Positions 17,519 through 26,688 of a stretch of 55,298 nt of DNA are shown one piece after another; positions within the stretch are counted from its first letter, which is position 1, and the number at the start of each line of letters is the position of its first letter. The notes beneath the pieces were generated by a model. That model had not been told where the DNA came from, did no database searches, and saw only the letters and a list, made by a program, of their open reading frames with translations. Source of the DNA: Acidobacteriota bacterium (lineage in GTDB: Bacteria; Acidobacteriota; Terriglobia; Bryobacterales; Bryobacteraceae). A program made the position numbers and the translations under genes. The stretch is from NCBI GenBank assembly GCA_016201205.1, contig JACQDF010000055.1:1-55298 (forward strand). Direction: 5' to 3'.

Positions 17519-17732
17519 CCCACCTGTTGTTTCAGGCAGGGCCTGCGTTCGGGTTCTGGAGCGAGTTGGCTTCCACGTTATCCGCCAAGTGGGAAGCCAC
17601 ATTGTCCTGCGGCGTGATGAACCATTCTGTCAGGTTGTTGTGCCGGATCATCGGACCTTAGACCGCGGCACCCTGCGCTCGATTCTGCCCCCCGCAGGGC
17701 TGACTCCAAAACAATTCCGTGATCTGTTGTAG
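17515..17732 (+). pseudogene. hicA: HicA-family toxin, frameshifted at its start
   Basis: Residues VVSGRACVRVLERVGFHVIR, QVGSHIVLRRDEPFCQVVVP and RTLDRGTLRSILPPAGLTPK form a near-complete HicA mRNA-interferase fold, including the active-site histidine in GSHIVL. No ATG, GTG or TTG opens this frame at the right place. The GTG at 17515, which overlaps the hicB stop, is one base out of frame. A single lost base in the following C-run (gtgaccc) would explain it and would restore VTPPVVSGR. It is either a real inactivating deletion or a one-base sequence error. Confidence 0.7.
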
Positions 17733-18095
17733 GCGGCGTACCATCGCTCTCGGTCTGAACTTGACGGACGTTAATGGCAATCAGAGGCCGAAGGTGAAGA
17801 ATCATTAGTGCTCGTTGGTAGCGGTTGGTAATGGATGGCGCCAGATCGATGCGCTTTGAATTGGCTCCCCGGCATGGACGCGTTTCGAACTTTGGTGTCC
17901 TGTCCGCCGGCGGAGATCTGGGCCGTTTTCGTTCAGATTCAGGGACTCGCTGGCTGCTGAGGTGCAACCCGGCCCTCTTGGCTCGCCAAGTCGGCAAAGG
18001 TACTTCGAGCGGTAGGGAAGACTGCGAGGCTCCTGATTCTGATTGGCTTGCTCAACTCGAACGAGCCGGAAGCCAGGCTCTCTCCCTGACTGTGA
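17733..18095. other. Gene-free stretch with dispersed repeat copy B
   Basis: No supported gene. It contains repeat copy B (17861-17942). The rest shows nothing recognisable on either strand. Confidence 0.5.
17861..17942. repeat. Dispersed ~80-bp repeat, copy B
   Basis: Second copy of the repeat at 782-862, with the same 20-bp core at 17878-17897. Its first 17 bases after the leading t (tggctccccggcatgga, 17862-17878) are also identical to 20411-20427. Read on the minus strand these bases end in GAGCCA like the 3' end of a tRNA. Confidence 0.7.
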
Positions 18096-19736
18096 TCAGT
18101 CGCCGCCCAATGCGGCCAAGAGTTCGCGATCGTGGTCGAACTTCACCTCGCAACGGTCGTTGAAGAACATCGTCGCGTCGCGCTCGGCGGTGAACGACGT
18201 CCACTTGGGCAGACCGGAATGGCCCGGGTTACCGGTGCGCGCAAAGCTTACCCAGGCGTCGCTCATCCTGGCCGCCAGTTGGCGGGCCTGCTCCGTTCCC
18301 CCTGTGGCATGCGCACAGCGGTCCGTGTTGTTGAACACGAACGGCAACTCAGTGAAGTGAACGGCGCGCGCGGGTCTCTCCGGGAAGAGCGGAGTCTCCC
18401 ACGCGAAGAGGTACGAGTAAACGGGAGCCGCCTTCAGCGCCGCTTTGCGCTTCGCCACCGCCACCGAGTTGCGGCGTTCGTCCTGCCGGACGATCGCGCA
18501 GCGTTCGGCGGGATGCGTTCCTGGATAGGTCCGCCCGAGAACGTCGAAGAGAGCGTCCGCTTTCGCGGGGTGCGACTTGCGAAGATGATCCCTCAGTGTG
18601 CTCTCCGTAATGGGCTCGTCGGGCGCCCCTTCGTGCAGCGTCGTCCCGATCAGCAGCGGCACACCCGCCGAAATCGCTGGCGCCACAGGTTCGAACGGAT
18701 GACTCGGGAGGACACGCCCATCTACGACGGGGCGTGGGAAGATAGAGAGTTTCCGCTGCACCATGATCCGTGCGTCGAGCAGGCGCTCAGGACTGACCGT
18801 ATGCAATCCCGTAATGCTGGAAGCGGTCAAACCCAATTCCTGAACCATGTCGGCCGCGAACTTCCGCGAATCCTCGTCGGAACCCGACGTAAGGCTCGGT
18901 CCACTTTGAACGATTGCTTTGTGGAACAGCCCTTGCGCGGAAGGCATCGCGAGGAGGTGACAGACCTTGTATCCCCCGCCGGATTGACCGAAGATCGTCA
19001 CGTTTCCCGCGTCGCCTCCGAAGTTCGCGATGTTCTCGCGAACCCATTCGAGCGCGGCGACAATGTCCAGCATGCCGGCATTCGCCGAGTTCGCGTAGGA
19101 TTCGCCGAACTCGGCCAGATTGAGGAAGCCGAACAGATTGAGACGGTGATTGATCGAAACAACCACCACATCTCCTCTCCGCGCGAGGTTCGCGCCGTCG
19201 TAGAAAGTGAACTGGTGTCCGGAGCCCGAATGGAAACCTATGGCATGCAGCCAGAACAGCACCGGACGCTTGCGATTGTCGTGGATGCCCGGTGTCCAGA
19301 TATTCACCCTCAGGCAGTCTTCGTGTTGCTCGGCGTAATCACGCTGGAAGAGGAATCGCAGACGGTCACTGCTGAAGTCCCGATGCGTTTGCGGGCAGGC
19401 GGGCCCAAAGCTCATCGAGCTCCGCACGCCCGGCCACGGAGCTACCTTCTGCGGTGGCTGAAAGCGGTTCTTCCCTTCCGTGGTGGCCGCGTAGGGGATG
19501 CCCTTAAACGTGAAGATGCCGCTTTCGGTGTACCCGCGCACTTTCCCGGACACGGTTTCCACGACTGCGTTCAACGGAGTGGAGATGATCGACCGTCCGC
19601 CGGGCGTCTGCGCGGGAGCGCCTTCCGCTGATACGGAACTCGCAGCGCCGCCTGCGACGATGGCCGAGGCCCGGATGACATCGCGCCTCCCCATAACTCC
19701 TGCGCCCCCGGATTTCTGGCTGTCGTTCGTAGGCAT
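18096..19736 (-). CDS. Exported type-B carboxylesterase
   Basis: Serine esterase of the carboxylesterase type-B / para-nitrobenzyl esterase family, 546 residues. A Tat-like signal is visible (GRRDVIRASAIVAGGAA, about residues 16-33). The family signature EDCLRVNIWTP lies at 139-149, the nucleophile Ser252 in FGQSGGG, and a catalytic-type histidine in AVHFTELPFVF. The oxyanion segment reads HAIGF instead of the usual HGGGF, which could lower or change activity. ATG 19736 is chosen because gagaggg lies just before it; an ATG ten codons upstream is less likely. The substrate is unknown. Confidence 0.87.
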   Translation of the reverse strand: MPTNDSQKSGGAGVMGRRDVIRASAIVAGGAASSVSAEGAPAQTPGGRSIISTPLNAVVETVSGKVRGYTESGIFTFKGIPYAATTEGKNRFQPPQKVAPWPGVRSSMSFGPACPQTHRDFSSDRLRFLFQRDYAEQHEDCLRVNIWTPGIHDNRKRPVLFWLHAIGFHSGSGHQFTFYDGANLARRGDVVVVSINHRLNLFGFLNLAEFGESYANSANAGMLDIVAALEWVRENIANFGGDAGNVTIFGQSGGGYKVCHLLAMPSAQGLFHKAIVQSGPSLTSGSDEDSRKFAADMVQELGLTASSITGLHTVSPERLLDARIMVQRKLSIFPRPVVDGRVLPSHPFEPVAPAISAGVPLLIGTTLHEGAPDEPITESTLRDHLRKSHPAKADALFDVLGRTYPGTHPAERCAIVRQDERRNSVAVAKRKAALKAAPVYSYLFAWETPLFPERPARAVHFTELPFVFNNTDRCAHATGGTEQARQLAARMSDAWVSFARTGNPGHSGLPKWTSFTAERDATMFFNDRCEVKFDHDRELLAALGGD

Positions 19737-19770
19737 CGTGGTTCCCTCTCTACGGTGGTCAGCCACTTCG

Positions 19771-20061
19771 CTATCGCTCCCGCGACATGTGCTCGCGGAG
19801 AATCTCGTTGATTCGGCTCAGATGGCCGCGGCCCTTCGATTTGAGCCAATCCAAGACCTCATTATCGATTCGAACGGAGATCTGAGTCTTGAGGGGGCGG
19901 TAGTACTTTCCGATCACCCCATTGGCCCAATAATCGGGAGGCAACTGTGGCGCATCCGCGTCCCCGTCGAGCGCGCGATCTCGCTTCCGGTAGGCTTGCC
20001 GTGTTTTCGGACTGATCTTCAGCCGCTTAGCGGAATTGGTCGTTGTAGATGCTATTTTCAT
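19771..20061 (-). CDS. brnA: BrnA-family antitoxin
   Basis: 96-residue antitoxin of a BrnTA module. The C-terminal ribbon-helix-helix part is typical: PLKTQISVRIDNEVLDWLKS followed by GRGHLSRINEILREHM. The N-terminal half is basic and probably disordered. It overlaps the 3' end of brnT by 35 bp, so both are expressed together. BrnA normally binds the operon promoter and BrnT. Confidence 0.87.
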   Translation of the reverse strand: MKIASTTTNSAKRLKISPKTRQAYRKRDRALDGDADAPQLPPDYWANGVIGKYYRPLKTQISVRIDNEVLDWLKSKGRGHLSRINEILREHMSRER

Positions 20062-20326
20062 AATCGACTGCCTTTCGTGCCGAGATCAGGTGGATGACAT
20101 CAGTATCTGGTTGACTGCGGTCGACGAACACCACGACAAGCAGAACCAGCTTTCGGGTCATCCCGATCGCCTGATAACGCTGTTCGCCATCGCTCTCGAT
20201 GAAGTAGTTGTTCCCGACGACATGGTTCGGATCGTCGAAGATCTCCGCCGCCATCGGGAACGAGATCCCATGCGCCCGCTGATTTCTTTCGGCCTTGGCG
20301 CGGTCCCACGTGAATCTCACTCTCAT
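20027..20326 (-). CDS. brnT: BrnT-family toxin
   Basis: 99-residue RelE-fold ribonuclease. Family features are the start VRFTWDRAKAERNQRAHGIS, then F..AAEIFDDPNHV, and near the end DVIHLISARKAVDYE. The gene is complete and precedes brnA, the usual toxin-first order. Together with the PIN/AbrB pair it is one of only two modules in the window in which both partners are intact. Confidence 0.88.
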   Translation of the reverse strand: MRVRFTWDRAKAERNQRAHGISFPMAAEIFDDPNHVVGNNYFIESDGEQRYQAIGMTRKLVLLVVVFVDRSQPDTDVIHLISARKAVDYENSIYNDQFR

Positions 20327-20604
20327 ATCACATTATCGTATATCCACGCGGTGTGAGCAGTCATGATTGGCACGGAGTACCGGCGACCAGCGCATAGCGC
20401 TCGTGAGAACTGGCTCCCCGGCATGGATTCGAACCACGATTTGCGATGAACTCACATTTCGCGCCGGTTCTCGAGCGACTTGGTCATCGTCACCTCATCG
20501 GCGAACTCCAGCTCCCGGCCCGCCGGCCGGGATAAGCAAGAGGCCTGCCCTCCACTCGCACACTCGCACTGAAGAGTCATGACACGCTTTCCGAAAACAG
20601 AAGA
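20327..20604. other. Gene-free stretch before the TonB receptor
   Basis: No supported gene. It holds the tRNA-3'-end-like element (20411-20438) and leads into the -10 box of the receptor gene. Confidence 0.5.
20411..20438 (-). other. tRNA 3'-end-like fragment
   Basis: On the minus strand the sequence forms a 5-bp T-stem (cgtgg/ccatg) around the loop TTCGAAT. This is followed by a 7-nt acceptor-like strand ccgggga, a discriminator G and CCA. No matching 5' acceptor strand (tccccgg) or D-arm was found upstream on that strand, so it is not a full gene. It could be an attachment-site scar left by an element that used a tRNA gene. Confidence 0.4.
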
Positions 20605-20610
20605 TATAAT
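20605..20610 (+). promoter_or_regulatory. -10 box (TATAAT) of the TonB receptor gene
   Basis: A perfect TATAAT ends 20 bp before the receptor ATG. No good -35 hexamer lies 16-18 bp upstream (the nearest is atgaca with a 20-bp spacer). The start codon has only a weak ribosome binding site. Confidence 0.45.
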
Positions 20611-20630
20611 CGGACTCGGGGTTTTTTCTT

Positions 20631-23600
20631 ATGACGAAATACGTGCTTGTGCTTCTGACGTACCTCCTGAGCGTTCTGCAAATCTGGGCGCAGGGGCAAT
20701 TTGGCTCCATCAATGGCCAGATCAAGGATGAAACGGGCGCGGTTGTGCCCGGCGCGGCGGTCCTCGTCCGGAACGCGGATACCGGCGTGGACCTCAACGT
20801 CGTCTCTGATGAGCAGGGCCGATACCTTGCGCCACAGCTTCTGCCAGGCACCTACAACCTGATTGTTCGCCGGGATGGATTCAAGCAGGTCGCCATCAAC
20901 GGCCTGAAGCTCGACACGAACGGAAATCTCACACAGGATCTTCTTCTGACGGTGGGCGCGGTGGCCGAGAGCATACAGGTATCCGGCCAGGCCACACTCG
21001 TGGACACGGTTACCGGCTCCATTGGTCATGTCGTCAACAACAAGTCCGTGCTCGAATTGCCCTTGAACGGGCGCGCCGCCTACAACCTGGTCGCGCTCAC
21101 GCCGGGATCGTTCGTTCGAACCGGCGCTGCCATATACGTTTCCATTGGCGGAGGCCGCACGCTTTCGGCCACCAGCGTACTGGATGGCGTGGCGGGAGGT
21201 TCGGGAGGTATTTCCCAGTCGACGATAGGCTTCACCCCGTCGGTGGACGCTTTGCAGGAGTATCGCGTCGAGGCCAACAGTTTCTCGGCGCAGTACGGCC
21301 GCTCGAATGCGGGCATCATCAACGCAACCACGAAGAGCGGATCGAATGAACTCCACGGTGCGCTGTATTGGTTTGTCCGGAACGACGCGTTCGATTCACG
21401 CGGGTGGATTGCGGGTGAGCGCGCCAGCCTCCGGCGCAACACCTTCGGCGGAAGTCTCGGCGGCCCCGTTCGCAGGAACAAGACTTTCTTCTTCTTCAAT
21501 CTCGAAGGATTGCGCGAGCGGCGCGGAGTGCCTCAGACGCGCACAGTTCCGCTCGCCGAATGGCGCACTGGCGATTTGAGCACGTTGCGGCGTGCCGTGA
21601 CCACAGCCCAAGGTGTACAGGGCCAGCAACTGGTGGTGTACGATCCGGCCACGAACCAGCAGCAACCGTTTCCGGGCAACCGCATCCCGGACGCCCGCCA
21701 GGACGCAGTCGCCTTGAACATTCTGAAAGTGATGCCGCTTGCGAATCGCACACCGGACAACCCGATCACACAACAGGGAAATTTCCAGGAAATCGCCGTC
21801 ACGCCGATCACCCGCGATGTACACACCATGCGCGTGGATCATTCGCTCAGTCCCGGCACGCAGATCTTCGGACGGTACATGGTTGCGAGCCCGAACATCG
21901 CACCGCTTGCCGGATTCACTCCCTCCTATGGGCCTTTTGATCCGAATGCCATTGACATTCGCGGCCGCAGTCACAGTCTCTCGGTGAACATAAGCCACGT
22001 CTTCTCGCCTTCGTTTTTCGTGTCCGCACGCGTAGGCGGGGTCCGTACGCCCGAAACCCGTTCCTCGGCGAGTTTGGGGCAGAACTGGCCCGAGAAGCTG
22101 GGCCTGAAGGGCGTCGCGCCGGACTCGTTTCCGCGCATCAACCTGCAAGCCGGACTTGTGCCGCTCACCAACATCGGCACCGGCGGCAGCGGCAATGTCC
22201 AGTATCGTTTCTATGCGTTTCAAAACCTGGAAACGCAATTGAACCTCACCAGGATTCTCGGCAGCCACACGTTGAAATTCGGCGGCACTCATATGCGCAT
22301 CTCGGGAAACGACGAGAACCGTCAGAGCGCCTCGGGGATCTTCGGGTTCGGACCGCAGTATACGACTGGCCGCACCCCGGCGGGGGCGACGATCGCGAAC
22401 ACGGGATCCACGATTTCCGATCTTCTGCTGGGACGGCCCGACTCGGTGACGTTGCGCGCCGCCCCAATGATGGGGCGCAGGATCCGCCACTACGCCGGAT
22501 ACCTTGAAGACGATTACCGCATCACCAGCCGGCTCACGCTGAACCTTGGATTGCGCTACGAAGTGGAGTCGCCATTCTTCGAAGTGAACAATCGCATGAC
22601 CAGCATGGATCCGCAAGCGCCGCATCCTCTGGCCGGAAAGGGCGACATCCCCGCCGGCCAGTTGGGGGCGATCATCTTCCCCGGACGCGGACGCGGCCGC
22701 TATCTCGTCAATTGGGACGCCAATAATTTTGCGCCTCGGGTGGGATTTGCTTACCGGCCCACGTCCTCGAACGATATCGTGGTCCGCGGCGGGATCGGGA
22801 TCTTCTACGGAAATCCGTACGATAACAACGTGATTCAAACGATGCGTGCAGGCTTTGAGAGCCAGGGCAATTATACGTTCCCGGTGCCGTTCACCCTCGC
22901 TCAGGGACTCCCGCCGGGTACGCTGGTGACCCCGCCGGAGCCGGAATTAACCGGCGCCTTCGGGGCGCGTGGCACTGCGTTCCCAACCTCCAGTATCGAC
23001 TGGATCGACCGATACCGCCGCACCCAGTACAGCATCAATTACAACTTCACCGTGCAGCGGCAATGGCGCGAGATTCTGTTCGAAGCTTCCTACTTCGCGA
23101 ATCTGGGCCGCAAGGTGCCGTTCCCGTCGCTGAATGTGAACCAGATTCCCATGCAGTTGCTCTCGCGGACCGACATTCCGGAACGCTTGAAGCGGCCCTA
23201 CACACAGTTTTCCGGCGACCGCGCCGACGTGAACCTGCAAGTGCCGAATTTCGGGCTATCGAATTACCACGCCCTCGGTCTGAAGGTGGATAAACGCTTC
23301 TCCAAAGGGCTTGGTCTGACTGTTGCGTACACCTTCTCCAAGTGGATTGACAACGTTCAGTTCACGGGCGGAGACGATGCCACTTGGGGAGACAACGACG
23401 GAATTCAGAATATCTACGACCTGCGGAACGAGCGCTCGTTGTCTACGAATCACATTCCGCATCGTCTTGTGTTCAGCCCTATCTGGGAACTGCCATTTGG
23501 CAAGGGCAAACCATTCGCCAGCCGGGGCGGCTGGACGGATTGGATCATTGCCGGATGGCAGGTGTCCACGATCTCCACACTCCAGGCGGGATCGATGGTC

Positions 23601-24023
23601 GGCGCCACGGTGACCAACGGCGCGCGCGACATCCTCGGCGACGCCGCGACAGGACGCGTGCTTAGACCGAACGTGTCCGCAAATCCGAACATCGTGGACG
23701 GCAAGGGGCAGCCGGCGCCCGGGCAGCGGGGAATCACCTGGTTCAACCCAGCCGTCTTCTCGACACCCGCGCGGTTCACGCCGGGCAACGCGGCCCGCAC
23801 GCTCATCCAAGGGCTCCGGCTCGTGAACTTCGATTTCGCCATGATGAAGAATTTCCGCATTGCCGAGCGCTATCGCCTGCAGTTGAGATGGGAAGCGTTT
23901 AATGCGACCAACACCCCTTATTTCGAAGTTCTCGGTGATGTATTGGGCCAAGGGAATTTCGGCGTGGCGACGGCCGGGAACTCGAAACGCGAGATGCAGT
24001 TTGCTCTAAAACTCTACTTTTAG
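20631..24023 (+). CDS. Oar-like TonB-dependent receptor with carboxypeptidase-regulatory domain
   Basis: 1130-residue outer-membrane protein of the acidobacterial Oar/Cna-B receptor type. Signal peptide about residues 1-21 (ending WAQGQ). Then a carboxypeptidase-regulatory-like beta-sandwich (about 24-110: GSINGQIKDETGAVVPGAAV, with SDEQGRYLAPQLLPGTYNL). A plug-like region follows (about 125-240, with SVLELPLNGRAAYNLVALTP), and then the large beta-barrel. It ends in an aromatic residue (KLYF), as barrel proteins do. Such receptors import bulky substrates, often glycans, using the proton-motive force through TonB; the ligand is unknown. It is a single-gene unit next to a convergent exported protein. 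Confidence 0.92.
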   Translation: MTKYVLVLLTYLLSVLQIWAQGQFGSINGQIKDETGAVVPGAAVLVRNADTGVDLNVVSDEQGRYLAPQLLPGTYNLIVRRDGFKQVAINGLKLDTNGNLTQDLLLTVGAVAESIQVSGQATLVDTVTGSIGHVVNNKSVLELPLNGRAAYNLVALTPGSFVRTGAAIYVSIGGGRTLSATSVLDGVAGGSGGISQSTIGFTPSVDALQEYRVEANSFSAQYGRSNAGIINATTKSGSNELHGALYWFVRNDAFDSRGWIAGERASLRRNTFGGSLGGPVRRNKTFFFFNLEGLRERRGVPQTRTVPLAEWRTGDLSTLRRAVTTAQGVQGQQLVVYDPATNQQQPFPGNRIPDARQDAVALNILKVMPLANRTPDNPITQQGNFQEIAVTPITRDVHTMRVDHSLSPGTQIFGRYMVASPNIAPLAGFTPSYGPFDPNAIDIRGRSHSLSVNISHVFSPSFFVSARVGGVRTPETRSSASLGQNWPEKLGLKGVAPDSFPRINLQAGLVPLTNIGTGGSGNVQYRFYAFQNLETQLNLTRILGSHTLKFGGTHMRISGNDENRQSASGIFGFGPQYTTGRTPAGATIANTGSTISDLLLGRPDSVTLRAAPMMGRRIRHYAGYLEDDYRITSRLTLNLGLRYEVESPFFEVNNRMTSMDPQAPHPLAGKGDIPAGQLGAIIFPGRGRGRYLVNWDANNFAPRVGFAYRPTSSNDIVVRGGIGIFYGNPYDNNVIQTMRAGFESQGNYTFPVPFTLAQGLPPGTLVTPPEPELTGAFGARGTAFPTSSIDWIDRYRRTQYSINYNFTVQRQWREILFEASYFANLGRKVPFPSLNVNQIPMQLLSRTDIPERLKRPYTQFSGDRADVNLQVPNFGLSNYHALGLKVDKRFSKGLGLTVAYTFSKWIDNVQFTGGDDATWGDNDGIQNIYDLRNERSLSTNHIPHRLVFSPIWELPFGKGKPFASRGGWTDWIIAGWQVSTISTLQAGSMVGATVTNGARDILGDAATGRVLRPNVSANPNIVDGKGQPAPGQRGITWFNPAVFSTPARFTPGNAARTLIQGLRLVNFDFAMMKNFRIAERYRLQLRWEAFNATNTPYFEVLGDVLGQGNFGVATAGNSKREMQFALKLYF

Positions 24024-24047
24024 CTGCGCTCCGCCCACCTGAAACCG

Positions 24048-24677
24048 CTATTTCGACATCGCCAGCCCGTCGATCTGAACCTCAAGGAGATGATTGATGC
24101 GAATCCCGTAAATGCCGTCGGTTTTCGACGTCGCTCCGGTCTTCGGCGTCGTGTGCACGACCGTCCCGTTGACCACGTAATCGATCTTGTCAGCGCCAGC
24201 GCGCACTTCAAGGGTGTTTGTGGACTTCCCGCTGGCGTCGGGTTTGTTCACCGCGTCGCTCGGGGTTCGCGGCGCAATGTTCTCGGTCTTCGCATCGCCG
24301 TCGCGGTGTTTGATGAGCCACGTCCCGTTCTGCGCGACCAGGAAGTACAGATATCTCTGCTGTGGGCCTTCGAGATCGCTGCCCCCGAAAACCAGGCCGT
24401 AGTAGTTGGTGTGGCCGCTGGGCTTCATCAGCGTAAACGTGCCCTTGAGAGTGTAGGATCCGATCGCGGTATTCGCCGGATTCCAGAACACCGCCGCCTG
24501 GGGATTCGTTGCGTGGAAGCCCGATCCCATCGTGACGAACTTAATCTGACCTTCGGCGTCAGGGTCCGACGCCGAGATGCTGCGATCGACGCGCATTTTC
24601 CAGCCCTTTGGCGCTTGGCCGATCAGGGGTGTGAGGGTGACCAGCGTCAGTACTGCAACATGAACTTGGCGCTTCAT
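24048..24677 (-). CDS. Exported DUF1080/LamG-like protein
   Basis: 209 residues with a short signal peptide (KRQVHVAVLTLVTLTPLIGQ). The remainder looks like a concanavalin-type beta-sandwich related to DUF1080 proteins: GSYTLKGTFTLMKPSGHTNY, YGLVFGGSDLEG, and a C-terminal GIRINHLLEVQIDGLAM. It is probably a periplasmic or secreted glycan-related protein, with function not established. ATG 24677 is supported by the Shine-Dalgarno sequence ggagg a few bases before it. Confidence 0.75.
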   Translation of the reverse strand: MKRQVHVAVLTLVTLTPLIGQAPKGWKMRVDRSISASDPDAEGQIKFVTMGSGFHATNPQAAVFWNPANTAIGSYTLKGTFTLMKPSGHTNYYGLVFGGSDLEGPQQRYLYFLVAQNGTWLIKHRDGDAKTENIAPRTPSDAVNKPDASGKSTNTLEVRAGADKIDYVVNGTVVHTTPKTGATSKTDGIYGIRINHLLEVQIDGLAMSK

Positions 24678-24812
24678 TGTGTTCCTCCCGAACTCCAAGG
24701 CATTATACCTTGCCGGCGGCCGATGAATTCGCCTGCCGGTCTCGGTACCGCGAAGTGCTTTGGCGTTGGGTGGGTTTGCGCGCAACGTTGCGCTCTCCCG
24801 TCAAGAATCCCG

Positions 24813-24841
24813 TTGACTCAGAGAACTTTTTAGTGTAGAGT
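24813..24841 (+). promoter_or_regulatory. Predicted promoter of the radical SAM gene
   Basis: TTGACT (24813-24818), a 17-bp spacer, and TAGAGT (24836-24841). The start codon follows 7 bp after the -10 box and has no Shine-Dalgarno sequence, so transcription probably starts at or next to the ATG, giving a leaderless mRNA. Confidence 0.6.
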
Positions 24842-24848
24842 ACTTGAA

Positions 24849-26438
24849 ATGTTCTCGAAAGACCAGCCGTTCAGTCGCCCGCTGCATCCGCGCTGGATCC
24901 CGCCTGAGATGACTCGGGCGCCGCTTCTAGACCCGACCGCCCCAGCTAACCCCATCCAGCCTCGATACGCGCTCCTGATCAACCCCTTCTATCCCAAAGA
25001 TCCCCAGGCGAGTTTCGGCAAGCATGTCCTCACGCCCACGCTGGCCTTGACCAGCTTCGCCGCCACGACTCCCGCATCCTGGCGAGTTCAATACTGGGAC
25101 GAAAACCTGCTCCTTGGCCGCCCGCCGTATCAGCCCATGCCGCAGGTGGTCGGCATCACTGTGCACCTCACATTCGCGCGCCGCGCCTTCGAGCTCTCCG
25201 ATTGGTACCGCCGCCGAGGCAGCAAGGTGATCCTGGGCGGACTACACGTGCTGTCTTGCCCTGAAGAGTGCGCCCCGCACGCGGACGCCCTCGCCCTGGG
25301 TGATGGCGTCCAGCTTTGGCCGCGCATTCTCGCCGACGTGGAATCAGGCTGGTTGCAATCCCGTTACGCCGCGACCTACGAGAATCATTATCGCGACGAT
25401 CCGGCTCCCCGGCGCGAGATCCTGTCGCGAGATAGTTTCCTCACCACCACCAGCCTGGTCGCCACACGCGGTTGCCACAACCGCTGCGGCTTCTGTTATC
25501 TCGCGACCGATGGTTTGCGCATGCCGTACCGGATGCGCGATCCGTCTCAGATCGCCGCTGAGATCCAGGCCGACAACCAGCCCTACGCCGTCTTCATCGA
25601 TAACAATCTCGGCTCGCGCCCGGACTACCTGCACGAGCTCTGTACCGCGCTCCGGCCGCTCGAAAAGATCTGGAGCGCGGCCGTTACGATCGACGTTACC
25701 GACGATCCGGGCTTGATCCGAGCCATGGCGCTGGCGGGATGCACCGGCGTCTTCATCGGCTTCGAATCACTCACGGATCAAAACCTCGCCGACGCTCGCA
25801 AGAAGACTCCCACGGCCGCGGACTACGCCCGCCGCGTCCGCATGCTGCACGATCACGGGATCCAGGTGAATGGGTCCTTCGTGCTCGGCTTCGACCACGA
25901 TCGAAAGGACGTATTCTTGCGCACGGCGGACTGGGTGGAGCAAAACCGGCTGGAGTGCGCCACGTTTCACATCCTCACTCCCTACCCGGGCACACCGCTG
26001 TTCCGGCAAATGGAATCGGAAGGCCGCCTCCTGCACCGCGACTGGAGCCTTTACGATACCGCACACGCCGTCTTTCGCCCGAAGCACATGGAACCGGGCG
26101 AGCTCGAGCACGGCTACGGCTGGCTGTACGACCGTCTGTTCACCCACGCCTCGATCTGGAGACGCCGCCCCCAGGATTGGCGCGCCGCAGCCACCTACCT
26201 GGCCATGTCGTACCTATATAAGCGATCCAACCGCTTCTGGCGCCTCCTGATCAAGCACCGCCTGGTCCATCGGGTTTGGCAACCTTTGGTGGAGCTCTCG
26301 CGCATCAGGCACTTGCAATTCCGCAAGCGCCTCGACGTGGCGCAGGTACTCCCGCCGGTACTCACGCCAGCCGCGTCGAGACTCGTCTTGGCGCCTGATC
26401 CCGCAGTGCCGCCCCGCGCCGTTTTCCGGCAGGGGTAA
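24849..26438 (+). CDS. B12-binding-domain radical SAM protein
   Basis: 529 residues. Residues about 40-170 form a cobalamin-binding-like Rossmann domain (ALLINPFYPKDP, VVGITVHLTFARRAFELSDW, GGLHVLSCPEE). Residues about 200-400 form the radical SAM barrel with the cluster motif CHNRCGFC (C209, C213, C216). The C-terminal ~130 residues are helical and rich in W and R. Related enzymes methylate or rearrange lipids, hopanoids and antibiotics, and others have no known product. It has its own promoter, stands alone and lacks a nearby partner enzyme, so its substrate is unknown. The ATG sits 7 bp after the -10 box. Confidence 0.87.
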   Translation: MFSKDQPFSRPLHPRWIPPEMTRAPLLDPTAPANPIQPRYALLINPFYPKDPQASFGKHVLTPTLALTSFAATTPASWRVQYWDENLLLGRPPYQPMPQVVGITVHLTFARRAFELSDWYRRRGSKVILGGLHVLSCPEECAPHADALALGDGVQLWPRILADVESGWLQSRYAATYENHYRDDPAPRREILSRDSFLTTTSLVATRGCHNRCGFCYLATDGLRMPYRMRDPSQIAAEIQADNQPYAVFIDNNLGSRPDYLHELCTALRPLEKIWSAAVTIDVTDDPGLIRAMALAGCTGVFIGFESLTDQNLADARKKTPTAADYARRVRMLHDHGIQVNGSFVLGFDHDRKDVFLRTADWVEQNRLECATFHILTPYPGTPLFRQMESEGRLLHRDWSLYDTAHAVFRPKHMEPGELEHGYGWLYDRLFTHASIWRRRPQDWRAAATYLAMSYLYKRSNRFWRLLIKHRLVHRVWQPLVELSRIRHLQFRKRLDVAQVLPPVLTPAASRLVLAPDPAVPPRAVFRQG

Positions 26439-26688
26439 ACCGGCCTTCGGCTTAGCCTAACGGGAATCGCCCTGCTGTCGATCGCTCTCAGCGTCGGCGC
26501 GACGGCGGTGGTTTTCGCCGCGATCAAATCCGTGTTAATCGATCCGCTGCCATACGCGCGACCCGAAGAACGCGCAGGCGCTCTACGGATTGCGGATTAC
26601 GGCGAACCTGTTCCAGACGCTCGGCGTCTCACCCATGCTCGGCCGGAACATCCTTCCAGAAGAAGATCAGCCCGGCCATATGCGATGA
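26439..26688 (+). pseudogene. Remnant of an FtsX/MacB-like (ADOP) permease
   Basis: The first frame reads TGIALLSIALSVGATAVVFA and then IKSVLIDPLPYARPEE, the N-terminal membrane part of acidobacterial orphan permeases. Another frame then gives GLRITANLFQTLGVSPMLGR followed by NILPEEDQPGH, from further along the same family's periplasmic domain. So roughly a hundred or more codons are deleted between the two parts, and the rest of the protein is gone. It starts directly after the radical SAM stop and runs into the ankyrin gene. Confidence 0.75.

Noticed and set aside
18132-19631. 499-codon plus-strand frame
   Set aside because: It is antisense to the carboxylesterase and shows only Arg/Val-rich composition expected from mirrored GC-rich coding sequence.
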